Assembly: GCF_910594005.1 (NCBI RefSeq)
Contig: NC_057828.1
Coordinates: 4,104,235-4,168,234 of the forward strand
Direction of reading: 5' to 3'
Length of the DNA stretch: 64,000 bases
Source: Cervus elaphus
Taxonomy: Eukaryota > Chordata > Mammalia > Artiodactyla > Cervidae
Both the position numbers and the translations under genes were made by a program. Numbering within the stretch: position 1 is the first letter of the stretch; every line of letters begins with the position of its first letter. A model generated the notes under the pieces. The model was not told where the DNA came from and did no database searches. It worked only from the letters and a program-made list of their open reading frames with translations. This document shows, one piece after another, positions 37,865 through 46,900 of this stretch.

Positions 37865-39370
37865 GTGATAAGGTGGTATTCCTCTGCAGTCGAAGCCAGG
37901 GACTACCCTCTCATCTCGAGTTAATTTTTGGTCCTCGGAGCTCTTTCGTGTTGCTACAGTGACCTCAGGATCCCTCTAGCCTTGAAAGAGTGTTCTTGGG
38001 TTTTCTCTGGAGTGCCATCAAGGAAATCAAGGCTCCTTTCATGTGTGATGTGCAACACGGAATTGCTCTGCACGCAGTGCAGGGGAATCGGGCCTCATAT
38101 CGCGGCGAGGGAGAAGTCTCATGGTTTTTCTCGAGTTGCGGCGGGAACCTGCGGTATATTCTCGAGTTGCGACGGGGATGGCCCTTCCACACACGTGTTT
38201 GTTCAGCGACCTCAGGACTCCTGCCTAGTTGCGAGGGACAACTCGGGATTCTCCTCGAGGCTAGGCAGGGCAATTGGGACTCCTCTCCAGCTGAGGCGGG
38301 AGACCAAGTGTCCCTTTCCATGTGCCACAGGAATCCTGGGACTCCTATCAAGTTTCACGTGGAGTCAGGCATCGTCTCCTTTGGAGGACCTCATCTCCGC
38401 GTACCTCTGGAGTTTTCCAAGGATGTGAGGCCTCCGGTCGCGATGAGGTGAGGAACTAGGTCTTTCTCTGTGGTATCCACAGGGGATTCAGACATCCTTT
38501 CATCTTGGGAGATGCAAGACGAGCCTGCATTCAAGTCACTGCAGGGATATCCGGCCTTATTTCGAGTCAGGGCATCGTGGTGTCCATTCCACTTGAGGCC
38601 GCAAACTCAGGGTCCCTCTCACATACCTAGAGCTGAGAGAAGCCTCCTCTTGAGGTGCTTGTGATAAGGTGGTATTCCTCTGCAGTCGAAGCCAGGGACT
38701 ACCCTCTCATCTCGAGTTAATTTTTGGTCCTCGGAGCTCTTTCGTGTTGCTACAGTGACCTCAGGATCCCTCTAGCCTTGAAAGAGTGTTCTTGGGGTTT
38801 CTCTGGAGTGCCATCAAGGAAATCAAGGCTCCTTTCATGTGTGATGTGCAACACGGAATTGCTCTGCACGCAGTGCAGGGGAATCGGGCCTCATATCGCG
38901 GCGAGGGAGAAGTCTCATGGTTTTTCTCGAGTTGCGGCGGGAACCTGCGGTATATTCTCGAGTTGCGACGGGGATGGCCCTTCCACACACGTGTTTGTTC
39001 AGCGACCTCAGGACTCCTGCCTAGTTGCGAGGGACAACTCGGGATTCTCCTCGAGGCTAGGCAGGGCAATTGGGACTCCTCTCCAGCTGAGGCGGGAGAC
39101 CAAGTGTCCCTTTCCATGTGCCACAGGAATCCTGGGACTCCTATCAAGTTTCACGTGGAGTCAGGCATCGTCTCCTTTGGAGGACCTCATCTCCGCGTAC
39201 CTCTGGAGTTTTCCAAGGATGTGAGGCCTCCGGTCGCGATGAGGTGAGGAACTAGGTCTTTCTCTGTGGTATCCACAGGGGATTCAGACATCCTTTCATC
39301 TTGGGAGATGCAAGACGAGCCTGCATTCAAGTCACTGCAGGGATATCCGGCCTTATTTCGAGTCAGGGCA
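37865..39370. repeat. Recently duplicated pair of 796-bp satellite monomers
   Basis: The stretch starting at 37,865 and the one starting at 38,661 (offset 796) are identical by eye except for one base (T at 38,001 versus G at the matching position 38,797) until about 39,370, where they part. They share private changes absent from neighbours: CTTGTGATAAGG, CTCTGCAGTCGAAGCC, GGTCCTCGGAGC, GGAGGACCTCATC and ATGAGGTGAGGAAC. Neighbouring monomers differ from each other at many more sites, so this is a young unequal-exchange or conversion product, or less likely an assembly duplication. Confidence 0.85.
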
Positions 39371-41523
39371 TCGCGGTGTCCATTTCACTTGAGGCCGCAA
39401 TCTCAGGGTCCCTCTAACATACCTAGAGTTGACAGAAGCCTCCTCTTGAGGTGCTTGTGGTAAATTGGTATTCCTCTGGAGTCGAAGCCATGGACTAACC
39501 TCTCATTTCGAGTTAATTTTTGGTCCACGGAGCTCTTTCCTGTTGCTACAGTGATCTCAGGATTCCTCTAGCCTTGAAACAGTGTTTTTAGGGTTTCTCT
39601 GGAGTGCCATCAAGGAAATCAAGGCTCCTTTCATGTTTCATGTGCAACACGGAATTGCTCTGCACGCAGTGCAGGGGAATCGGGCCTCATCTCACGGCGA
39701 GGGGGAAGTCTCATGGTTTTTCTCGAGTTGCGGCGGGAACCTGGGGTATATTCTCAAGTAACGATGGGGATGGCCCTTCCACACACGTGTTTGTTCAGCG
39801 ACATCAGGACTCCTGCCTAGTTGCGAGGGACAACTTGGGATTCTCCTCGAGGCTTGGCAGGGCAATTGGGACCCCTCTCCAGCTGAGGTGGGAGACCAAG
39901 AGTCCCTTTCCACGTGACACAGGAATCCTCGGACTCCTATCAAGTTTCACGAGGAGTCAGGCTTTGTCTACTTTTGAGGCATTGATTTCCGCGTACCTCT
40001 GGAGTTTTCAAAGGATGTGAGGCCTCCCGTCGCGATGAGGTGGGGAACTAGGTCTTTCTCTGTGGTCTCCACAGGGGATCCAGTCATCCTTTCGTCTTTG
40101 GAGATGCAAGACGAGCCTGCATTCAAGTCACTACAGGGATATCCGGCCTATTTCGAATCAGGGCATCTCGGTGTCCATTCCACTTGAAGCCGCAATCTCA
40201 GGGTCCCTCTAACATACTTTTAGCTGAGAGAAGCCTCCTCTTCAGGTGCTTGTGGTAAGTTGGTATTCCTCTTACGTCAAAGCCAGGGACTAAGCTCTCA
40301 TGTCGAGTTTATTTGGGGTCCACGAAGCTCTTTCTTGTTCCTAGAGTGACCTCAGGATCCCTGTAGACTTGAGACAGTGTTCTGGAGGTTTCTCTTGAGT
40401 GCCATCAAGGAAATCAAGGCTCCTTTCATGTTTGATGTGGAACACGGAATTGCTCTGCACGCAATGCAGGGGAATCGGGCCTCATCTCACGGCAAGGACG
40501 AAATCTCAAGGTTTTTCTCGATTTGCGGAGGGAACCTGGGCTGTATTCTAGAGCTACGACGAGGAGGGTCCTTCCAAACACGTGGTTTTTCAGGGACTCA
40601 GGACTCCTGCTTAGTTGCGAGCTACACCTCGGGATTCTCCTAGAGGCTTGGCAGGGCAATTGGGACGCCTCTCCAGGTGAGGGGGGAGAACCAGGGTCCC
40701 TTTCCACGTGCCACAGGAATCCTGGGACTCCTATCAAGTTTCAAGAGGGGTCAGGCATCGTCTCCTTTTGAAACATTGATCTCTGCGTACCTCTCGAGTT
40801 TTCAAAGGATGTGAGGCCTCTGGTCGCGATGAGGTGGGGAACTAGGTCTTTCTCTGTGGTCTCCCCAGGGGATTCAGTCATCCCTTCTTCTTGGCAGATG
40901 CAAGATGAGCCTGCATTGAAGTCACTGCCGGGATATCCGGCCTTATGTTGAGTCAAGGCATCTTGGAGTTATTCTACTTGGAGCCGCAAACTCAGGGTCC
41001 CTCTCACATACCTATAGCTGACAGAAGCCTCCTCTTGACGTGATTGTGGAAAGTTGGTGTTCCTCTTGAGTCGAAGCCAGGGATGAAGCTCTCATCTCGA
41101 GTTGATTTGGGGTACACAGAGCTCTTTCGTGTTGCTACAGTGACCTCAGGATCCCTCTAGACTTGAGACAGTGTTCTTGGGGTTTCTCTGGAGTGCCATC
41201 AAGGAAATCAAGGCTCCTTTCTTGTTTCATGTGGAACACGGAATTGCTCTGCACGCAATGCAGGGAAATCGGGCCTCATCTCACGACGAGGGGGAAGTCT
41301 CATGGTTTTTCTCGAATTGCGGCGGGAACCTGGGGTGTATTCTCGAGGTACGACGGGGATGGCCCTTCCAAACACGTGTTTGTTCAGCGACGTCAGGACT
41401 CCTGCCTAGTTGCGAAGGACACATCGGGATTCTCCTCGAGGCTTGGCAGGGCAATTGGGACGCCTCTCCAGGTAAGGCGCGAAACCCAGTGTCCCTTTCC
41501 ACATGCCACACGGATACTGGGAT

Positions 41524-41537
41524 TCCTATCAATTTTC
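41524..41537. repeat. Left target-site duplication of the retro-insert
   Basis: TCCTATCAATTTTC occurs here and again at 43,956-43,969, directly flanking the insert. It is the normal satellite sequence at this phase of the monomer (compare GGGATTCCTATCAATTTTC-like stretches elsewhere). On the complement the cut would fall at CTT/GAAAAT, close to the TT/AAAA preference of the LINE-1 endonuclease. Confidence 0.9.
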
Positions 41538-41568
41538 TTTTTCTTTTCTTTTTTTTTTTTTTTTTTTT
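41538..41568 (-). other. Poly(A) tail of the retro-insert (poly(T) on the plus strand)
   Basis: There are 31 bases of almost pure T, with two C interruptions near the satellite side and an unbroken run of 20 T (41,549-41,568) next to the insert body. The hexamer TTTATT at 41,591-41,596 reads AATAAA on the complement, at the usual distance from a tail. Confidence 0.9.
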
Positions 41569-42111
41569 GATCGTTAAATAAATGAATATATTTATTAGGA
41601 CTTTAATGCACAGACACAACTCCAGATTCGATGTTATCAGAATTTATATTTGGCAAAAAATACATAAGTTGATTTTTAGAGTCATATTATTTTTCTTTGT
41701 ACCCCTAAAAAGAGAAACAAACTTGAAAAACATAATCGAAATTGCAGACTCACATTTCCCAATGCCATATGTTAGTATACAAAGCAACAGCATATTACAT
41801 TTTGTAATACTACCATAAACATATGCATTTAAATTAAATTGGATGAAATACCTGAAAATAAACACATACTTCTAGACTCAGTGTTTCACAGGCAGATAAC
41901 ATACAATGAATGAAACTGACAAGGTAACAGGCAGTAAGGCCAGGGGTCTCCAAAGAAGGAAACAGACTTCAGGCATCAGACACGTTTCATCTCTCTTAAG
42001 AGGCAGGAGGATACAAGCTGGTGTTTTTTTGTTTGTTTAGTTTTGTTTTGTTTGTTTTGTTTTTTTTTCCCTCTATACAAATTGAAAAAGAGGTTTTCTC
42101 TTAAAATTCTG
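41569..42111 (-). other. A/T-rich 3' untranslated-like segment of the retro-insert
   Basis: This unique A/T-rich sequence between the tail and the LTR has no frame longer than about 78 codons and no recognised domain. Short open frames at 41,582-41,818 (plus) and 41,644-41,865 (complement) overlap each other and look like chance. A T/G-rich simple-sequence patch of TTTTG and TTTG runs lies at about 42,018-42,070. I read it as 3' UTR of the source transcript. Confidence 0.5.
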
Positions 42112-42665
42112 TGTTGCTATGACACCTGGTTCCACCTCAACTTAACTTTTCTCAAATCTTGAGCTAACCAATGCATATTTCTTATGAAAATGTTTGCCTT
42201 AGGCTATGTGAATGTACTATGTATTTACCCTAGACTCTGTTTTCAAGTAGGTTCTGCCTAAAGGCTCAGAACTGACTTGACAAACCAATATCTTTTATTC
42301 ATACATTGTTCTCCTACTCTACGTTAATGAAGCTATATATTTGCTCATGTCAATCGTTTTATGGCCCAGGATGACTCACCTGGTGCCATCTCCATGTATT
42401 TTGTGGGTGAGGGGCCTGCTGCCATTCCTTTCTCTAGTTAGTAGACTGTTGTAGCTATATAACATCCAGCTAAAGACAAGCAGAGGGGCACTCTTTCTGC
42501 CCCCTTCTGATGTCTATGTCAGAAGCTTTCTCTTTTGTACTTTAATAAAACTTTGTGACACAAAAGCTCTGATTGATCAAGCCTTGTCACTGGCCCTGGA
42601 TTGAATTATTCTCCTAAGGAGGCCAAGAATCGCAGCATCTTCCGTGGTTCAGCAACAACCTTTCA
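42112..42665 (+). mobile_element. Solitary ERV LTR (ruminant ERV1-type), plus orientation
   Basis: The ~550-bp block starts TGTTGCTATGAC and ends near CAACAACCTTTCA. It contains a TATA-like TATATAA at 42,456-42,462, an AATAAA signal at 42,544-42,549 and the GTGACACAAAAGCTCTG stretch followed by a CTGGCCCTGGATTGAA stretch typical of the R/U5 part of ruminant ERV LTRs. I recall the bovine BTLTR1 group as similar; this is from memory. No gag, pol or env sequence adjoins it, so it is a solo LTR. It lies in the opposite orientation to the surrounding retro-insert. I could not find a convincing 4-6-bp target-site duplication, so both ends are approximate. Confidence 0.6.
42544..42549 (+). promoter_or_regulatory. 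Polyadenylation signal of the solo LTR
   Basis: AATAAA sits about 85 bp downstream of the TATA-like element, in the arrangement expected for an LTR R region. It could end a plus-strand transcript here. Whether the LTR is active cannot be judged from sequence. Confidence 0.5.
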
Positions 42666-42669
42666 AAAC

Positions 42670-42947
42670 AATGGTCTTTTCAAAAAAATGATGATAGGTG
42701 ATGAGTATACACATGCATATGAATGACATGGGACCCATATCTCAAACCAAATAAAAATAAATCTTCCCTCAACATAGATATAACACAATCAGCCCTTCAT
42801 ATGCATAGATTCTCCAACTATGAATACAAATATGGATGTAAAATATCACAATAAATTCCAAAGTTTAACAGTGGTGTATATTGACTTTCACCTGCTGGCA
42901 CCTCTTTACATGCCATCCCCATTATATCAGCTATGACAAAGAATCAT
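42670..42947. other. A/T-rich spacer with a degraded DNA-transposon-like end
   Basis: No gene is visible. The stretch from about 42,785 to 42,860 (CAATCAGCCCTTCATATGCA and following bases, then CAACTATGAATAC and GGATGTAAAATATC) resembles the decayed terminal part of Tigger-type mariner elements common in mammals, which begin with CAG..GCCCTCC followed by a repeated 'ggattc' theme. The match is by memory and weak. The remainder is unassigned. Confidence 0.3.
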
Positions 42948-43170
42948 GTGCTGTGCTAAGTCACTGACATTGTGTCCAACTCTTTGGGATCATTTGGACT
43001 AGGGCCCACCAGGCTCCTCCATCCAGGGGATTCTCCAGGCAGGTATACTGGAGTGGGTTGCCAAGCTCTCCTTCAGGGGATCTTCCTGCCCCAGGGATCA
43101 AACCCATATCTCTTATGTCTCCTGAATTAGCATGTGGGCTCTTTACCACTAGCACCACCTGGGAAACCTT
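42948..43170 (-). mobile_element. Bov-tA SINE (ruminant tRNA-derived)
   Basis: On the complement this reads as the tRNA-like head TTTCCCAGGTGGTGCTAGTG (A box at about 43,141-43,157), then a B box GGTTTGATCCC (about 43,091-43,105), then the Bov-A body containing CAACCCACTCCAGTATACC and GCCTGGTGGGCC. It ends near GTGACTTAGCACAGCAC at 42,948. This is the characteristic ruminant Bov-tA architecture and is the strongest evidence that the host is a pecoran ruminant. The open frame at 42,961-43,224 on the complement is just SINE read-through. Confidence 0.9.
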
Positions 43171-43955
43171 GAGACACATGAACACCAGTGGATCTGGGGA
43201 TCCACGGGGCATATACACAACCATTCCTCAAATAAAATGGAAGAATTACTTTAATCTCAAACAAAACATGAGTACACATATTTCTTCAATCTGACAAGTG
43301 CCATGGACCGGTGAAGGACTATGTGAAAAATACTTCAAAGTTGATTTGGCAAACACAGCCTAAGTTGGCTATATTTAGTCTTCACATGAATGAGAATGTC
43401 ATTAGTAGTGGTCGTTCCAAATAAGTAGCATGTGAGTCTGTCTACAATTATTGTGATTCGCGGTATACCACATTCACAGATTTCAGTAGCATTGGTGCAA
43501 AAACGATGCATTTCTCAGTGGAAGCTTCTACATGGACTGTTGGGATCAGAGCTCCAACCCATACAGGCATACTTTTACTTTTAAATTGATCCCAGATGAA
43601 CTTCAAGGGAAGCTGTGATGCTCATTGCCGTTGTAGGAGTCCACATGGAATGAAGAAGTACTGTGGGAAGTCTATTAGTAACCACCATGTCTTGGGTCCT
43701 CTGGATGACCTGTGGTCCGCACCCCTCTGCTTCGCTCACTGGATGCCCATCGATGGGGACCCAGGAGGCCACGAAATGGGCGTTCCCTGTTGCAATGGAG
43801 ACCCCTGAGACCTGGGAACCACTGCCTAGGAGCTCAGAGGAGGCGCGCTCCGCTCCCACCGCGGGCCAGGTGTGCCCCGCCCATACGCCCACTTCCAGGA
43901 CAGGCGTCAGGGCCTCGCTACTGCTGCCAGGTGAAATTCATCCAGGAGCAAATCG
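43171..43955 (-). pseudogene. 5' part of the retro-insert, possible processed pseudogene body
   Basis: Read on the complement, this runs from a GC-rich start near 43,955 to more A/T-rich sequence toward the SINE. The complement frame 43,581-43,892 encodes 103 codons beginning MGVWAGHTWPAV and ending ASLEVHLGSI; other frames carry fragments separated by stops, which would suit a decayed coding region. I do not recognise a family, so no parent gene is named. The lack of satellite sequence and the continuity to the 14-bp repeat place it in the same insertion. Confidence 0.45.
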
Positions 43956-43969
43956 TCCTATCAATTTTC
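43956..43969. repeat. Right target-site duplication of the retro-insert
   Basis: This is a perfect second copy of the 14-bp TCCTATCAATTTTC. The satellite continues after it with AAGAGGAGACAGGCATCG, exactly where the left flank stopped. Removing 2,432 bp (insert plus one repeat) restores an interval of 793 bp between the anchors at 41,407 and 44,632. Confidence 0.9.
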
Positions 43970-46900
43970 AAGAGGAGACAGGCATCGTCTCCTTTTGAAG
44001 CTTTGATCGCGTACCTCTCAAGTTTTCAAAGGATGTGAGGCCTCCGGTTGCGAAGAGGCGGGGAACTAGGTCTTTCGCTGTGGTCTCCACAGGGGATTCA
44101 GACATCCCTTCGTCTTGGGAAATGCAAGATGAGCCTGCATACAAGTCACTCCTGGGATATCCGGCCTTATGACGAGTCAAGGCAACTCGGTGTCCATTCC
44201 ACATGAGGCCGCAATTTCAGGGTCCCTCTCACATACCTATAGCTGAGAGAAGCCTCCTCTTGAGGTGCTTGTGGAAAGTTGGTATTCCTTTTCAGTCGAA
44301 GCCAGGGACTAAGCTCTCAGCTCGAGTTGATTTGGGGTACACGGAGCTCTTTCGTATTGCTACAGTGACCTCAGGATCCCTCTAGACTTGAGACAGTGTT
44401 CTTGGGGTTTCTCTGGAGTGCCATTAAGGAAATCAAGGCTCCTTTCATGTTTGATGTGGAACACGGAATTGCTCTGCACGCAGTGCAGGGGAATCAGGCC
44501 TCATCTCACGGTGAGGGGGAAGTCTCATGGTTTCTCTCGAGTTGCGGCGGGAACCTGGGGTGTATTCTCGAGTTACAACGGGTATGGCCCTTCCAAACCC
44601 GTGTTTATTCAGCGATGTCAGGACTCCTGCCTCGTTGCAAGGGACACCTCAGGATTGTCCTCGAGGCTTGAAAGGGCAATAGGAACACGTTGCAAGGTGA
44701 GGCGGCAGACCCAGGGTCCTTTCCTGTTGCCACTGGGATCCTGGGATTCCTGTCAATTTTCAAGAGGATTCAGGCATCGTCTCCTTTTGAATCATTGAAC
44801 TCCAGGTTCCTCTCGAGCTGTCCATGTATGTGAGGCCTCCTGGCGACATGGGGCACGGAGCTAGGGCTTTCTCTAGGGTCTCCACAGGGGATTCAGACAT
44901 CCCTTCATCTTGTGAGATGAAAACCAGCTTGCATTCAAGTCACTGAAGTGAATTCTGCCCTTATTTCGAGGCAGGGCATCTCGGTGTCGATTCCATTTGA
45001 GGCCGCAAATTCAGGGTCGCTCTCACATACGTATAGCTGAGAGAAGCCTCCTCTTTTGGTGCTTGTGGAAAGTTGGCATTCCTGTTGATTTGAAGCCAGG
45101 AAATCAGCTCTATTCTCGAGATGATTTGGGGTACATGGAGATATTTCGTGTTGCTGCAGTGACCTCAGGATCCCTCTATACTTGAGACAGAGTTCTTGGG
45201 ATTTCTCTGGAGTGCCATCAAGGGAAGCAAGGCTCCTTTCGTTGGGGAACACAGAATTGCTCTGCATGCAATACAGCAGAATCAAGCCTCATCTTGAGGC
45301 GAGGAGGAAGTCTCATGGTTTTTCTCGAGTTGCAGGGGGAACCTGGGGTATATTCTCGAGTTACGACAGGGATGGCCCTTCCAAACACATGTCTTTTGAG
45401 CGACGTCATGACTCCTGTCCAGTTGCGAGGGACACCTCGGGATTCTCCTCGAGGCTTGGCAGGGCAATTGGGACGCCTCTGCAGGTGAGGTGGAAGACCC
45501 AGGCTCCCTTTCCACGTGCCACAGGGATACGGGGATTCCTATCCATTTTCAAGAGGCATCAGGTATCGTCTCCTTTTGAAGCATTGATCTCCATGTACCT
45601 CTCGAGTTTTCAAAGGATGTGAGCCCCCCGGTCGCGATGAGGCAGGGAACTAGGTCTTTGTCTGTGGTCTCCACAGGGGATTCAGACATCCCTTCACCTT
45701 TGGAGATGCAACACGTGCCTGAAATCAAGTCACTGCAGGGATATCCAGCATTATTTCGAGTCAGGGCATCTCGGTGTCCATTCCACTTGAGGCCGCAAAC
45801 TCAGGGTCCCTCTAACACACCTATAGCTGAGAGAAGCCTCCTCTTGAGGTGTTTCTGGAAAGTTGGTATTCCTCTTGAGTCGAAGCCAGGGACTAAGCTC
45901 TCATCTCGAGTTGATTTGGAGTACACGGGGTCTTTCATGTTACTACAGTGACCTCAGGATCCCTGTAGACTTGAGCCAGTGTTCTTGGGGTTTCCCTAAA
46001 GTGCCATCAAGGAAATCAAGGCTCCTTTCATGTTTGATGTGGAACACGGAATTGCTCTGCACACAATGCAGGGGAATCGGGCCTCATCTCGCTGCGAGGG
46101 AGAAGTCTAATGGTTATTCTCGAGTTACGACGGGGATGGCCCTTCCAAACACGTGTTTGTTCAGTGCTGTCAGGACTCCTGCCTAGTTGGGAGGGACACC
46201 TCAGGATTCTCCTCGAGGCTTGGCAGGGCAGTTGGGACGCCTCTCCAGGTGAGGCGGGAGACCCAGTGTCCCTTTCCACGTGCCACAGGGATCCTGGGAT
46301 TCCTATCCTTTTTCAAGAGGAGTCTGACATCGTCTCCTATTGAAGCATTTATCTCCGCATACCTCTCGAGTATCCAAAGTATGTGAGGCCTCCAGTCGCA
46401 ATGAGGCAGGGAACTAGGTCTTTCTCTGGGGTCTCCACATGGGATTCAGACATCCCTTCATGTTGGGAGATGCAAGACGAGCCTGCATTCAAGTCACTGC
46501 TGGGATATCCGGCATTATTTCGAGTCAAGGCATCTCGGTGTCCATTCCACTTGAGGCCACAAACTCCACGTCTCTCTCACATTCCTATAGCTGAGAGAAG
46601 CCTCTTCTTGAGGTGCTTGTGGAAAGTTGGTATTCCTCTAGAGTCGAAGCCAGGAACTAAGGTCTCATCTCGAGTTGATTTTGGGTACACGGGGCTCTTT
46701 CGTGTTGCTACAGTGACCTCAGGATCCCTCTTGACTTGACGCAGTGTTCTTCGGGTTTCTCTGGAGTGCCATCAAGGAAATCAAGCCTCCTTTCGTGTTT
46801 GATGTGGAACACGCAATTGCTCTGCATGCAATGCAGCAGAATCGGGCCTCATCTCGTGTTGTGGGGGAAGTCTGATGGTTTTTCACGTATTGTGGCGGGA

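Larger units (their letters stand above)
32617..41537. repeat. Satellite I-like array, ~796-bp monomers (domain 1, left part)
   Basis: The anchor TAGTTGCGAGGGACA recurs at 32,656, 33,452, 34,247, 35,043, 35,839, 36,634, 37,430, 38,226, 39,022, 39,818, 40,612 and 41,407, giving eleven intervals of 794-796 bp. Each monomer is itself made of diverged ~31-bp sub-repeats; the clearest pair is CTCGAGTTGCGGCGGG and CTCGAGTTACGACGGG, exactly 31 bp apart. Monomers are rich in CpG and in CTCGAG sites. A ~31-bp sub-repeat in a 0.8-1.4-kb monomer is the known build of pecoran satellite I (1.715-type) DNA; I infer membership from this and from general resemblance, without an alignment. Monomers from 33 to 39.5 kb are more alike than those from 40 to 41.5 kb. 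The open frames of up to 225 codons recur once per monomer and are not genes. Confidence 0.9.
41538..43955 (-). mobile_element. Retrotransposed (LINE-mobilised) insert of unidentified transcript, minus orientation
   Basis: This 2.4-kb stretch has no satellite sequence and interrupts the array in phase. It has the hallmarks of LINE-mediated insertion: a poly(T) tract at the left end (the poly(A) tail of a transcript read right to left), a polyadenylation signal on the complement (41,591-41,596) about 22 bases before the tail, and perfect 14-bp direct repeats on both sides. In transcript orientation the 5' end (about 43,840-43,955) is GC- and CpG-rich, as in a promoter-proximal exon. An open frame of 103 codons lies at 43,581-43,892 on the complement, but I do not recognise its product. 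The source could be an mRNA or a non-coding RNA. An ERV LTR and a SINE inside it may have been in the source transcript or may have inserted later. Confidence 0.85.

Noticed and set aside
33154..39224. Family of similar 166-codon plus-strand reading frames beginning MVHGALSCCYSDLR
   Set aside because: They recur once per 796-bp monomer (33,154, 34,745, 35,541, 36,336, 37,132, 37,928 and 38,724) and overlap other frames equally open in the same DNA. They are satellite periodicity, not a gene cluster.
41281..41619. 112-codon complement frame crossing the poly(T) tract
   Set aside because: It joins satellite, poly(T) (read as a Lys run) and 3' UTR-like sequence, so it is a chance fusion across an insertion boundary.
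42018..42070. Second poly(A) tail marking another retro-insert
   Set aside because: The T/G-rich patch is mixed TTTTG/TTTG, has no flanking direct repeats and no polyadenylation signal at the right distance. A simple-sequence patch is the simpler reading.
42112..42665. Full-length endogenous retrovirus
   Set aside because: Only one LTR is present and there is no gag, pol or env coding sequence beside it.
42961..43224. 87-codon reading frame on the complement
   Set aside because: It lies almost entirely inside the Bov-tA SINE.
43581..43892. 103-codon complement frame as a functional gene
   Set aside because: It lies in a retro-inserted segment without introns or a promoter context of its own. 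I do not recognise the product, and the plus strand is also open (43,596-43,808, 43,663-43,998). Kept only as a possible pseudogene fragment.
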